Assembly (NCBI GenBank): GCA_021819535.1
Contig: JAKAQU010000130.1
Span: forward strand, 1-7,719
Direction of reading: 5' to 3'
Source of the DNA: Pseudomonadota bacterium
Lineage (GTDB): Bacteria > Pseudomonadota > Alphaproteobacteria > Acetobacterales > Acetobacteraceae
DNA: 7,719 bases
The position numbers were made by a program, and so were the translations under genes. The notes under the pieces are model-generated. The model had not been told where the DNA came from and did not search any database. It saw only the letters and a list, made by a program, of their open reading frames with translations. This document shows, in pieces, positions 1 to 5,646 of this stretch (positions are counted from its first letter, which is position 1; each line of letters starts with the position of its first letter).

Positions 1-44
1 CCGATCTGGGATGCGCGCAACAACGCGCGGCGGGTGATGGTCAT
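1..44 (-). CDS. Start of a protein with a twin-arginine-like signal (partial)
   Basis: Only the first 14 codons lie in the window. Read on the minus strand, a strong Shine-Dalgarno GGGAGG sits a few bases before an ATG at 44-42. The peptide begins MTITRRALLRASQI. The T-R-R-A-L-L order fits the twin-arginine (Tat) export consensus, in which a pair of arginines precedes a hydrophobic stretch. This suggests a protein folded in the cytoplasm and then exported, often a cofactor-containing or periplasmic enzyme. The hydrophobic core and the mature protein lie outside the window, so the product cannot be named. It is divergent from the PEP-CTERM gene with 105 bp between the two starts. The start is well supported by the ribosome site; the Tat reading rests on the first residues only. 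Confidence 0.6.
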   Translation of the reverse strand, partial: MTITRRALLRASQI

Positions 45-86
45 GCGATCCTCCCGGGTTTTGATTTTTTGAGATCGGCTGCCGTC

Positions 87-117
87 TTGACGCGAATTTG
101 ACGCGAGGCTTAGCCTC
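87..117. promoter_or_regulatory. Tandem repeat plus palindrome in a divergent control region
   Basis: TTGACGCGA occurs twice, at 87-95 and 98-106, eleven bases apart, which is about one helical turn. It runs into the 13-bp palindrome GAGGCT-T-AGCCTC at 105-117. Both lie between the divergent starts at 44 (minus) and 150 (plus). Each repeat contains TTGACG, which could act as a -35 element for the plus-strand gene, but no convincing -10 follows (TATTCC at 120-125 is the best, with a 16-bp spacer). The arrangement resembles an operator for a regulator that binds on one face of the DNA. That role is inferred; the repeats themselves are seen directly. Confidence 0.45.
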
Positions 118-149
118 ACTATTCCATTGATCCGCTCCGGAATTCAACC

Positions 150-827
150 ATGAAACGCCGTCTGGCCCCGCTCGCGCTCGCCGTCTCGCTCGCCGTCTCG
201 CCCGGCGCTGCCCTGGCGACCTTAGCCGTCACCCCCGGCACCCCCCTCCCCGGCGCGCCGAGCGATCTTCTCACCGTGGACGGAACTTTCTCGACCACCA
301 TCCCCGGCTCCACTCTGTTCGGCACTGCCAGTTTCACCTTGACACTCTCTCTTCCCTCCGAATTCGTGATCGCCACCACCTCGGCCTTCACCGGGCTGAT
401 CCCGTTCTCAGAAAATTTCCCTGGAACCTACACCGTCGATGGCCATACCACGTCGTTTCAGAGTTTTTTCCAGCTCGATGGCGGCTATGGCAGCGATGCC
501 GCGCATATCGCGGTCACCTCGCTACTGACCCCGGGCGATAGTTTCGTGATGGATTTCAGCCTATCGAGCCCGCTCTATACCGTGCTCGGGCCGAGCAGCA
601 GCCCCGCCGGCACGCTCGCCAGCCTCAGCACCGGCACCTTCAATGTCACGTTTGGCGATGCGAGCTATGTCAGCGTCGATCCCGGTTTCACCGGCAGCGC
701 GACCATCGCCGGCCAGAGTTCGGTGCCCGAGCCGGCGGCGATCGCGCTTTTCGCGCCGGGCCTGCTCGGGCTTGCGGCGTTGCGCCGGCGCGGAGAACGA
801 AAGCCGCCGTCCCTGGGCAGACGTTGA
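150..827 (+). CDS. PEP-CTERM sorting-domain exported protein
   Basis: This 225-residue protein carries both ends expected of an exosortase substrate. Residues 1-23 form a Sec signal peptide: KRR, then a hydrophobic core, then the cleavage site ALA. The C-terminus has VPEP at 192-195, a hydrophobic segment at about 196-211 and an arginine cluster RRR at 212-214. In this family the tail anchors the protein until the exosortase EpsH/XrtA cleaves near PEP and the product is passed to the cell surface or exopolysaccharide matrix. The body (about 24-190) is rich in Ser, Thr, Gly and Phe, with alternating beta-strand-like segments and no catalytic motif that I recognise. Its function is therefore unknown, perhaps structural or adhesive. 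The tail continues about 11 residues past the arginines, longer than is usual. No strong ribosome site precedes the ATG, but the signal peptide fixes the start. No exosortase gene is in the window. Confidence 0.85.
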   Translation: MKRRLAPLALAVSLAVSPGAALATLAVTPGTPLPGAPSDLLTVDGTFSTTIPGSTLFGTASFTLTLSLPSEFVIATTSAFTGLIPFSENFPGTYTVDGHTTSFQSFFQLDGGYGSDAAHIAVTSLLTPGDSFVMDFSLSSPLYTVLGPSSSPAGTLASLSTGTFNVTFGDASYVSVDPGFTGSATIAGQSSVPEPAAIALFAPGLLGLAALRRRGERKPPSLGRR

Positions 828-852
828 CTTTTAACGCAACACTTGACATACT
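824..852 (+). promoter_or_regulatory. Putative promoter and repeat upstream of the HTH gene
   Basis: TTGACT at 824-829 and CATACT at 847-852 are separated by 17 bases and match the sigma70 consensus at 5 of 6 and 4 of 6 positions. The -35 overlaps the stop codon of the PEP-CTERM gene. TTGAC recurs at 843-847, nineteen bases after the first copy and touching the -10. Two copies about two helical turns apart, flanking a core promoter, would suit autoregulation by the HTH protein encoded downstream. This is a by-eye promoter; the second TTGAC could instead be a competing -35, though I see no -10 for it. Confidence 0.35.
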
Positions 853-921
853 CGTCACCAAGGGACGCCTCGTCCTCGTCGAAGACTTGCGGCTGACGAC
901 TTTTGCGATGGAAAGCGATCC

Positions 922-1335
922 ATGGGCCGAAAACGCGAACCATTAAATGCCGAAGGGCAGCGCATTTATGCTCGCCTTGCCGCCGATGTGGCACGCGAAC
1001 TCGCCCGCGCGCTGGCGCGGGAAAACCAGTTCGGCACCATCACCCGCACCGAACTCGCCCGCCGCCTCGGGCGCGACAAGGCCTTCGTCACGCGCAAGCT
1101 CTCGGGCGGGGAGAACATGGAACTCCGCACCATCGCCGCCATCCTCGCCGCCCTCGGCTACGAGATGGACGTGAAAGCCCATCGTATCGCCGCGCCGCCT
1201 GGGGAGATGCGGAATTTTTATCGCGAAACGCCGACGACGAGGAATTATGCGCCGGTGCGGCCGAAGCCCTATGCCGCCCCCTCGACGACACAGCCGGTTA
1301 CAACAAAAATCACGGTTTACGCCGATGCCGCGTGA
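922..1335 (+). CDS. Cro/C1-type helix-turn-helix protein
   Basis: This 137-residue protein is a probable DNA-binding regulator. The fold core lies at about 39-84: TRTELARRLG (41-50) is the scaffold helix, DKAFVTRKLSG (52-62) reads as the turn and recognition helix, and MELRTIAAILAALGYEMDV supplies the later helices. This is the order seen in XRE-family regulators and in HigA-type antitoxins. The N-terminal 35 residues are charged and helical. The last 50 (about 88-137) are Pro- and Thr-rich, probably disordered, and not part of the HTH domain. The GGAAAG at 910-915 is well spaced for the ATG at 922. Its stop overlaps the start of the next gene by 11 bases, so the two are translationally coupled and probably work together. 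No toxin of the HigB/RelE kind is adjacent, which argues against a classical toxin-antitoxin pair. A phage-type or accessory regulator is the likelier reading. Confidence 0.75.
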   Translation: MGRKREPLNAEGQRIYARLAADVARELARALARENQFGTITRTELARRLGRDKAFVTRKLSGGENMELRTIAAILAALGYEMDVKAHRIAAPPGEMRNFYRETPTTRNYAPVRPKPYAAPSTTQPVTTKITVYADAA

Positions 1336-1744
1336 GCCGGAGATCGAAACCGTTCTCGTCTGCGATGACATCCGCGAGGAAATCACCCATAAACTCATCC
1401 TGATCGGCGTTTATTCGGGAAACTTCGTCGTTCCCGAATTTCCGTCAAATTTTTTCCTCGCTTTCTATTTCACGATGACCGCCAATGACCCGGGGGAATT
1501 TGAACTAAATCTCCGCCTTTCACTTCCAAAAACCCGCCCAGAAATGTATATGAGGGTGAAATTTGCAGTGCCTGCACTTGAAGATACTTCGCTCGCAGGC
1601 GACCAATTCGGAACCTTCACACCCAAAATTCCCATTACCATCCCCGCACCGGGCGAACTCGTGCTTTCCGCGCGCTGGGGGGAACAGGGAAAATTCCGCC
1701 CCGTGCTGCGCAAATCGATCATCCTCGCCCCACCCGGAGGCTGA
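1325..1744 (+). CDS. DUF6941-like small protein, coupled to the HTH gene
   Basis: This 139-residue protein has no signal peptide and no membrane segment. Its N-terminus (ETVLVCDDIREE at 8-19, then KLILIGVYSG at 23-32) matches what I remember of the uncharacterised DUF6941 group, whose members begin with a Cys-Asp-Asp-x-Arg-Glu motif and a 'tLiGvY' strand. The rest alternates beta-strand-like segments with prolines and suggests a compact beta sandwich. No catalytic site is evident. The start at 1325 lies inside the 3' end of the HTH gene with no ribosome site of its own, so translation likely depends on reinitiation. An alternative ATG at 1247 follows GAGGA, but the 26 residues it adds look like out-of-frame translation of the HTH gene. 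Bases 1441-1620 are about 47% GC by my hand count, far below the flanks, which suggests separate ancestry. Function unknown; family assignment from memory. Confidence 0.7.
   Translation: MPREPEIETVLVCDDIREEITHKLILIGVYSGNFVVPEFPSNFFLAFYFTMTANDPGEFELNLRLSLPKTRPEMYMRVKFAVPALEDTSLAGDQFGTFTPKIPITIPAPGELVLSARWGEQGKFRPVLRKSIILAPPGG
1413..1439. repeat. Perfect 9-bp inverted repeat inside the DUF6941-like gene
   Basis: ATTCGGGAA at 1413-1421 is followed by a 9-base loop and its exact reverse complement TTCCCGAAT at 1431-1439. The transcript would form a 9-bp stem about 90 bases after the gene's start. T-rich sequence follows (a run of six T at 1450-1455), though not immediately. It could be an attenuator, a protein-binding site, or chance. 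The residues encoded are SGNFVVPEF. Confidence 0.6.
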
Positions 1745-1759
1745 GCCACGCTCGCCCCC

Positions 1760-1978
1760 CTACTCCCCGTTCATCTGCTCACAGGCGGCGCGGAGATCGA
1801 TGATTTGCGAGAGCGTCTCCGGGTTGTCGTTGTTCATATCCGGCAAGACCGCGGCTTCCGCCTGATAGAGGCATTTCTGCTGGATCGGATCGACCGGCGC
1901 GCAGGCGCCGAGGAGTGCCAGGGCGGCAAAAAGCGCGGGATGCAAGGGAAGCCTCTCGCGGCTTGGGGATCGGCGCAT
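1760..1978 (-). CDS. Small lipoprotein
   Basis: This 72-residue protein has an arginine-rich N-terminus, a hydrophobic stretch (about 11-23) and the lipobox L-L-G-A-C ending at Cys26. It should be lipidated by Lgt, cut by LspA and held in the inner or outer membrane with a mature part of 47 residues. A Cys at 36 and another at 66 frame an acidic helical stretch and could form a disulfide. The spacing (Cys, about 30 residues, Cys near the C-terminus) is common among tiny alphaproteobacterial lipoproteins of unknown role. The start is fixed by GGAGA five bases before the ATG and by the signal; a longer in-frame reading exists but would bury the signal. It converges on the DUF6941-like gene with 15 bases between stops. 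It could be a phage-carried envelope protein, such as the outer subunit of a spanin, but nothing in the sequence shows that. Confidence 0.7.
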   Translation of the reverse strand: MRRSPSRERLPLHPALFAALALLGACAPVDPIQQKCLYQAEAAVLPDMNNDNPETLSQIIDLRAACEQMNGE

Positions 1979-2062
1979 CGTCTCTCCGGGTGCCGCACCA
2001 GGCCCGCGGCGGGAGATCATCCCAGAGGGCCGCGGCATCGGCAAGTCCTGGCGGCGTGATCG

Positions 2063-2122
2063 GAAAAAATACCGGTCCCCTGAAAAAAATCCTTGCCCAC
2101 GCACCCCGGTGTGACGTATAAG
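2063..2122 (+). promoter_or_regulatory. Putative promoter of the phage head operon, with phased A-tracts
   Basis: TTGCCC (2093-2098) and TATAAG (2117-2122), 18 bases apart, match sigma70 elements at 4 of 6 and 5 of 6. Two A-tracts, GAAAAAAT at 2063-2070 and GAAAAAAAT at 2082-2090, lie just upstream, nineteen bases apart. That is close to two helical turns and is reminiscent of an UP element or intrinsic bend. Transcription would begin near 2129, giving a leader of about 14 bases to the first ATG at 2143. It is the only good promoter candidate I see ahead of the packed head genes. Assigned by eye. Confidence 0.45.
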
Positions 2123-2142
2123 CGCCGTTAGATTGGCTAACC

Positions 2143-2556
2143 ATGACGGGCGCGCGCTTCGCCCCGCATCTTCACCCCCTTCCCCGGAACGACGCGATGC
2201 CCGCCCCGCCCGCCGACCCGATTGCGAGCGACGGCCCGTCGCCACTCGATATTCTCCTCGCCGTCATGCGCGCGAAATGGGACGCGGGCGATGCCGATGG
2301 CGCCGCCGAACTCGCCCGCGCCGCCGCCCCCTACCTCCATCCCCGCCGCGCGCCGACCGCCGAGCGCGCCGGGCGGAGCACGAAGGAATCCCCCCCTGCC
2401 CTCAGCGACGCCGAACTCCTCAGCGAACTCGCGGCCCTTGCTCGCGGAAGCGGCGCTGCGGCGCGCGATGCGGACCTCTTTGGCGCGCTTTGCGACGATC
2501 GCCTTGGCGCCGGAACAGCATCTTCCCGCCGCCCATCATCGCCTGATCATCGCTGA
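2143..2556 (+). CDS. Small phage protein ahead of the terminase, probable small-subunit equivalent
   Basis: The reading frame gives 137 residues. The recognisable part is at about 33-68: SPLDILLAVMRAKWDAGDAD, then a helix and AAPYLHPR. I know this pattern (PLD..L..M...W..GD...A..LA..AAPY.H.R) from small proteins lying just before terminases in alphaproteobacterial prophages. By position it is the likely DNA-recognition or small terminase subunit, a role that is inferred. A second helix, LSDAELLSELAAL, spans 87-99. From about residue 100 the frame loses coding character and ends in RRPSSPDHR, while the terminase frame becomes convincing; the last 89 bases overlap the terminase gene. ATG 2143 has no ribosome site; ATG 2197 (residue 19) has a weak GGAAC and would give 119 residues. 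The upstream promoter allows either. The true C-terminus is uncertain because of the possible frameshift near 2437. Confidence 0.6.
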   Translation: MTGARFAPHLHPLPRNDAMPAPPADPIASDGPSPLDILLAVMRAKWDAGDADGAAELARAAAPYLHPRRAPTAERAGRSTKESPPALSDAELLSELAALARGSGAAARDADLFGALCDDRLGAGTASSRRPSSPDHR

Positions 2557-3832
2557 ACTCGAAGCGCTCACGCGCGGCGAGAACGACCGGCTGATGCTGT
2601 TCCTGCCGCCGGGTTCGGCAAAATCCACCTACGCCAGCGTCATTTTTCCCGCCTGGTGGTTTGCCAGAAACCCAGGCGGCCAGGTGATCGCCGCCTGTCA
2701 TACCGCCTCGCTCGCGCGCCATTTCGGCCGCCGCGCGCGCAATCTCGCAACCCTTCACGCAACCCGGCTCGGCTTCGCCCTCGCGCGCGACGCCCGCGCC
2801 AGCGCCGATTGGACGACGAGTGCGGGCGGCGCCTATTACGCCGTCGGCGTGCGCGGCCCGATCATCGGGCGGCGCGCCGATCTCGTGCTCATCGACGATC
2901 CCGTCAAATCGCAGGCGGAAGCCGATTCGGCGTTGGCGCGCGCGCATCTCTGGCAGTGGTACCAAAGCGATTTGGTAACAAGGCTCAAGCCGGGCGGCAA
3001 AATCGTCCTGATCATGACACGCTGGCACGAAGACGATCTCGGAGGGCGCCTCCTCGAAGAAGAGGCGGCGGGCGGCGATCGCTGGCGCGTCTTGCGGCTG
3101 CCCGCGATCGCCGAAGAGGCCGATCCTTTGGGCCGCGCCCCGGGCGAGGCGCTGTGGCCGGAATGGGAAAGTCTCGCGCTTCTCACACAAAAACGCCGCG
3201 CGATCGGCGAGCGCGCCTTCGCCGCCCTCTATCAGCAACGCCCGCGCCCGCCGGAGGGATTGTTGTTCAAAACCGAAACCATCGCCCTGATCGAGGCGGC
3301 GCCGGACGCCCTTCAGCGTGTGCGCGCCTGGGATCTCGCGGCAAGCCTCGCGCGCCCTGGCTTCGATCCGGATTGGACGGTCGGCCTGCGGCTTCTGAAA
3401 GATGCTTCCGGGCGCTATATCGTTGACGATGTCGTGCGCTTGCGCGGCGGCCCGCATGATGTCGAGCAGGCGATCCTCGCCTGCGCCGCGCGCGACGGGC
3501 GCGAGACCACCATCCTCCTGCCGCAGGATCCGGGCCAGGCCGGGCGCGCGCAGGTTCTTTATCTTACGCGCAAACTCGCCGGCTACCATATCATCGCGAG
3601 CCCGGAAAGCGGCGCCAAGACCACGCGCGCCGCGCCCGTCGCGAGCCAGGCCGCCGCCGGCAATCTCGCGATCGTCAAAGCCAATTTCGCTCGCACATTG
3701 ATCGAGGAGCTGCGCGAATTTCCCGCCGGCGCCAAAGACGATCAGGTGGACGCGCTCGCGCGTGCCTTCGCCCATCTCTCTGCCGCCCCCCCGCCAACAC
3801 GGCAGATCAATCTGCCCCTTCTCGCACGGTAG
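2468..3832 (+). CDS. terL: Phage terminase large subunit
   Basis: This 454-residue ATP-driven DNA packaging motor also cuts concatemeric phage DNA. The ATPase half shows a Walker A loop LPPGSAKST (46-54), Walker B LVLIDDP (139-145) and the coupling motif IVLIMTRWHEDD (179-190). The nuclease half has the RNase H-like acidic positions: AWDLA (287-291), QDPGQAG (353-359) and KDDQVDA at 423-429. The layout is that of the terminases in the psiM2 ORF9-like group (TIGR01630, from memory), and the length is normal. The ATG at 2468 puts the usual lead-in (ARFATIALAPEQHLPAAHHR) at the N-terminus, but no ribosome site lies at a usable distance, so translation is probably coupled to the overlapping gene before it. 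An in-frame ATG at 2222 would add 82 residues that are merely the shifted reading of that gene. The portal gene follows after three bases. Confidence 0.93.
   Translation: MRTSLARFATIALAPEQHLPAAHHRLIIAELEALTRGENDRLMLFLPPGSAKSTYASVIFPAWWFARNPGGQVIAACHTASLARHFGRRARNLATLHATRLGFALARDARASADWTTSAGGAYYAVGVRGPIIGRRADLVLIDDPVKSQAEADSALARAHLWQWYQSDLVTRLKPGGKIVLIMTRWHEDDLGGRLLEEEAAGGDRWRVLRLPAIAEEADPLGRAPGEALWPEWESLALLTQKRRAIGERAFAALYQQRPRPPEGLLFKTETIALIEAAPDALQRVRAWDLAASLARPGFDPDWTVGLRLLKDASGRYIVDDVVRLRGGPHDVEQAILACAARDGRETTILLPQDPGQAGRAQVLYLTRKLAGYHIIASPESGAKTTRAAPVASQAAAGNLAIVKANFARTLIEELREFPAGAKDDQVDALARAFAHLSAAPPPTRQINLPLLAR
2960..2977 (+). other. GNRA-loop hairpin inside the terminase gene
   Basis: TACCAAA (2960-2966), GCGA (2967-2970) and TTTGGTA (2971-2977) form a perfect 7-bp stem capped by GCGA, a member of the stable GNRA tetraloop class. 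It falls in the codons for W-Y-Q-S-D-L-V, where TTG, GTA and the following ACA are unlike the GC-ending codons around them. Function unknown; it may be chance. Confidence 0.5.
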
Positions 3833-3835
3833 AGC

Positions 3836-5245
3836 ATGTTCGACACCCTCGCCAGCCTCATCCCGTTTGATCAGAGCTATCCCGAGCGCACGCGCAAGCT
3901 CGACATCCTGCGCCGCGTGCTCGATGGCACGCTTTACGACGTTCTGCCCTACGAATTTCACGACGAGCGCAGCCCGGGCGGCGAATATATCCCGCTCCGC
4001 CAGCGCCGGCCGAGCGTGCGCTACAATCTCTGCCGTCTCGTCGTCGAGGATTCGGTCGCCCTCGTGTTCAGCGAGGGGCATTTTCCGCTGATCGATTCGA
4101 ACGACGCAAGCGTTCGCGACCATCTCGGCGCGATCATGCGGGAAGCGCGGCTCAATGAGGTGATGATCGATGCCGCCTTGCGCGGCGCCGTGGGCTCGGT
4201 TGCGATCCTTCTTCGCGTGTTGCGCGGCCGGATCTTCTTCCAGACGCTGGAGACCCTGTATCTCACCCCGCGTTGGGAGGAAGATGCGCCGGACACGCTC
4301 GCTTCCGTCACCGAGAAATTCAAGGTCTCGGGCGCGACACTCGTCGAGCAGGGCTACGAAGTGCCCAACCCCACCGGGCAATATTGGTTTCAGCGGCGCT
4401 GGGATGCGGAATGGGAATGGTGGTTCACGCCGTGGCCGATCGCAAGCGACGAAAGCCCGCGCATCGATACGCGACGAAGCGTGCGCCACGGCCTTGGCTT
4501 CGTGCCCCTCGTCTGGATCAAGAACCTCCCGGGGCCGTCGGCCACCGGCGACATGCGTGATGGTGCCTGCACCTTTCGCCCCGCCATCGAGACCGCGATC
4601 GAGATCGATTATCAGCTTTCGCAAGCCGGGCGCGGCCTCAAATACAGCTCCGACCCGACGCTCCTGATCAAGGAGCCGGCGACTTCTGATAATCAAATCA
4701 TCAAAGGGGCGGCCAACGCCCTCGTGGTTTCCGAGAAGGGCGATGCCCGCCTTCTTGAGATCGGCGGCACCGCATCCGCCGCCGTCATCGAATATGTGCG
4801 TATCCTGCGCGAGCTTGCGCTTGAGAGCATCCACGGCAACCGCGCCGACGCGCAGCGCTTCGCCGCCCCCACGTCCGGGCGGGCGCTTGAGATGATGAAC
4901 CAGGGTTTGATCTGGCTTGCCGATAATCTCCGGATTTCCTACGGCGAGGGCGCGTTGGTCGCCCTCGCCCGCATGGTGCTCGCCGCCCGTCAGCACTACG
5001 CGCTCACCGTGCGCGGCGTCGAAATTCCTCCCCTCGATCCCGAGGCCACGATCAGTCTCACCTGGCCGCGCTGGTATCCGCCCTCCGCCGATGACCGGCT
5101 CAAGGATGCGCAGGCGCTCACGACACTCGCCGGCGCGGGTCTCATGTCGCGCGAAAGCGCGCTCAAATCCATCGCCAGCACCTACGATATCGACAATATC
5201 TCCAACGAACTCGCCTCCGTCTCTCCATCGGAAGGAACAGCATGA
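3836..5245 (+). CDS. Phage portal protein, SPP1 gp6-like
   Basis: This 469-residue protein is the probable subunit of the ring at the special capsid vertex through which terminase pumps DNA and to which the neck later binds. Its N-terminal third contains YEFHDERSPGGEYIPLRQRRPSVRYNLCRLVVEDSVALVFSEG in three adjoining pieces (39-81). This is the 'xRxNLxxxivdxsvxxlfge' region typical of SPP1 gp6-type portals (Phage_prot_Gp6). The middle holds tryptophan-rich beta segments, the stem and wing part. The region around 248-350 (CTFRPAIETAIEIDYQLSQ and the following helices) fits the long alpha helices of the crown and stem. The order terminase-portal-scaffold-capsid supports the call, as does the length. 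The start has only a weak ribosome site (GGTAGAG) and lies three bases after the terminase stop, so coupling is likely. Its stop overlaps the next start in ATGA. Confidence 0.88.
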   Translation: MFDTLASLIPFDQSYPERTRKLDILRRVLDGTLYDVLPYEFHDERSPGGEYIPLRQRRPSVRYNLCRLVVEDSVALVFSEGHFPLIDSNDASVRDHLGAIMREARLNEVMIDAALRGAVGSVAILLRVLRGRIFFQTLETLYLTPRWEEDAPDTLASVTEKFKVSGATLVEQGYEVPNPTGQYWFQRRWDAEWEWWFTPWPIASDESPRIDTRRSVRHGLGFVPLVWIKNLPGPSATGDMRDGACTFRPAIETAIEIDYQLSQAGRGLKYSSDPTLLIKEPATSDNQIIKGAANALVVSEKGDARLLEIGGTASAAVIEYVRILRELALESIHGNRADAQRFAAPTSGRALEMMNQGLIWLADNLRISYGEGALVALARMVLAARQHYALTVRGVEIPPLDPEATISLTWPRWYPPSADDRLKDAQALTTLAGAGLMSRESALKSIASTYDIDNISNELASVSPSEGTA

Positions 5246-5646
5246 GCGAAGATAGCGAAACCGGTGACGCGGCCCCATCGATCGAAGAATTGCGCGCGCA
5301 AACCGAGGCGATGAGGCGGGAATTGCAGAGTGTGCAGGAGACCGCACGTGCGCGCATCATTCGTGCCGAACTCAAGGCCGAGGCGGTCCGCGCCGGCATG
5401 ATCGATCTCGACGGCCTCAAGCTCATCGAGCCCGCCGAGGTGAAACTCAGCGAGGCGGGTGAGGTCGAGGGCGCCGCGCAGGTGATGGCAAAGCTCAAGC
5501 GCGACAAGCCTTGGCTGTTTGGCGCGCGCTCCTCGTCCTCGCGGGCAACGCCACCCAACGCCGATCCACCGCGGGCCAAGCGCGCAACCGAAATGACGGC
5601 GGACGAATACCGCGCCGCACGCGCCGATCTCCTGCGCCGGCGATAA
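5242..5646 (+). CDS. Small scaffold-like phage head protein
   Basis: This 134-residue protein is probably an internal scaffold that organises capsid subunits before DNA entry. Residues 13-48 are strongly helical and charged (IEELRAQTEAMRRELQSVQ onward), likely a coiled coil. AGMIDLDGLKLI (51-62), the KLSEAGEVEG segment and KPWLF (89-93) follow the pattern of the small proteins that sit between portal and capsid genes in alphaproteobacterial prophages. About residues 97-115 are Ser-, Pro- and Arg-rich and flexible. The C-terminus, DEYRAARADLLRRR, is basic and helical, as scaffold ends that touch the coat often are. Translation starts at the ATG of an ATGA overlap with the portal stop, behind an excellent GGAAGGA site. 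No protease gene is present, so the scaffold, if it is one, may leave intact rather than be digested. The call depends on position and composition more than on motifs. Confidence 0.65.
   Translation: MSEDSETGDAAPSIEELRAQTEAMRRELQSVQETARARIIRAELKAEAVRAGMIDLDGLKLIEPAEVKLSEAGEVEGAAQVMAKLKRDKPWLFGARSSSSRATPPNADPPRAKRATEMTADEYRAARADLLRRR

Noticed and set aside
872..886. Imperfect hairpin upstream of the HTH gene (GTCCTC / GAAGAC)
   Set aside because: It has six-base arms with a mismatch and a three-base loop; too weak to support a terminator or operator.
1247..1324. A start at ATG 1247 for the DUF6941-like gene behind GAGGA
   Set aside because: The 26 added residues are a shifted reading of the HTH gene's 3' end, and the group as I recall it begins close to the CDD motif. 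The ribosome site is also rather near the ATG.
922..1744. The HTH and following gene as a HigBA-type toxin-antitoxin system
   Set aside because: The second protein has no RelE/HigB-like sequence features, and the gene order and Pro/Thr-rich antitoxin tail do not fit.
1745..1759. A shared bidirectional terminator between the convergent stops
   Set aside because: The 15-base gap holds a C-rich run but no stem-loop and no T-tract.
1895..1910. Inverted repeat CGGCGC-GCAG-GCGCCG in the lipoprotein gene
   Set aside because: Short all-GC repeats are expected by chance in this composition, and it encodes the lipobox region, so protein constraint is a sufficient explanation.
2222..2467. An 82-residue N-terminal extension of the terminase from ATG 2222
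   Set aside because: Its residues are Pro-, Ser- and Arg-rich and are the shifted reading of the small protein gene. Terminase similarity starts only around 2440-2470.
2420..5347. A 975-codon open frame on the minus strand across the terminase and portal genes
   Set aside because: It is antisense to two clearly recognised phage genes, its product is rich in Arg, Ala and Gly with no domain, and high GC at third positions suppresses stops in this antisense frame.
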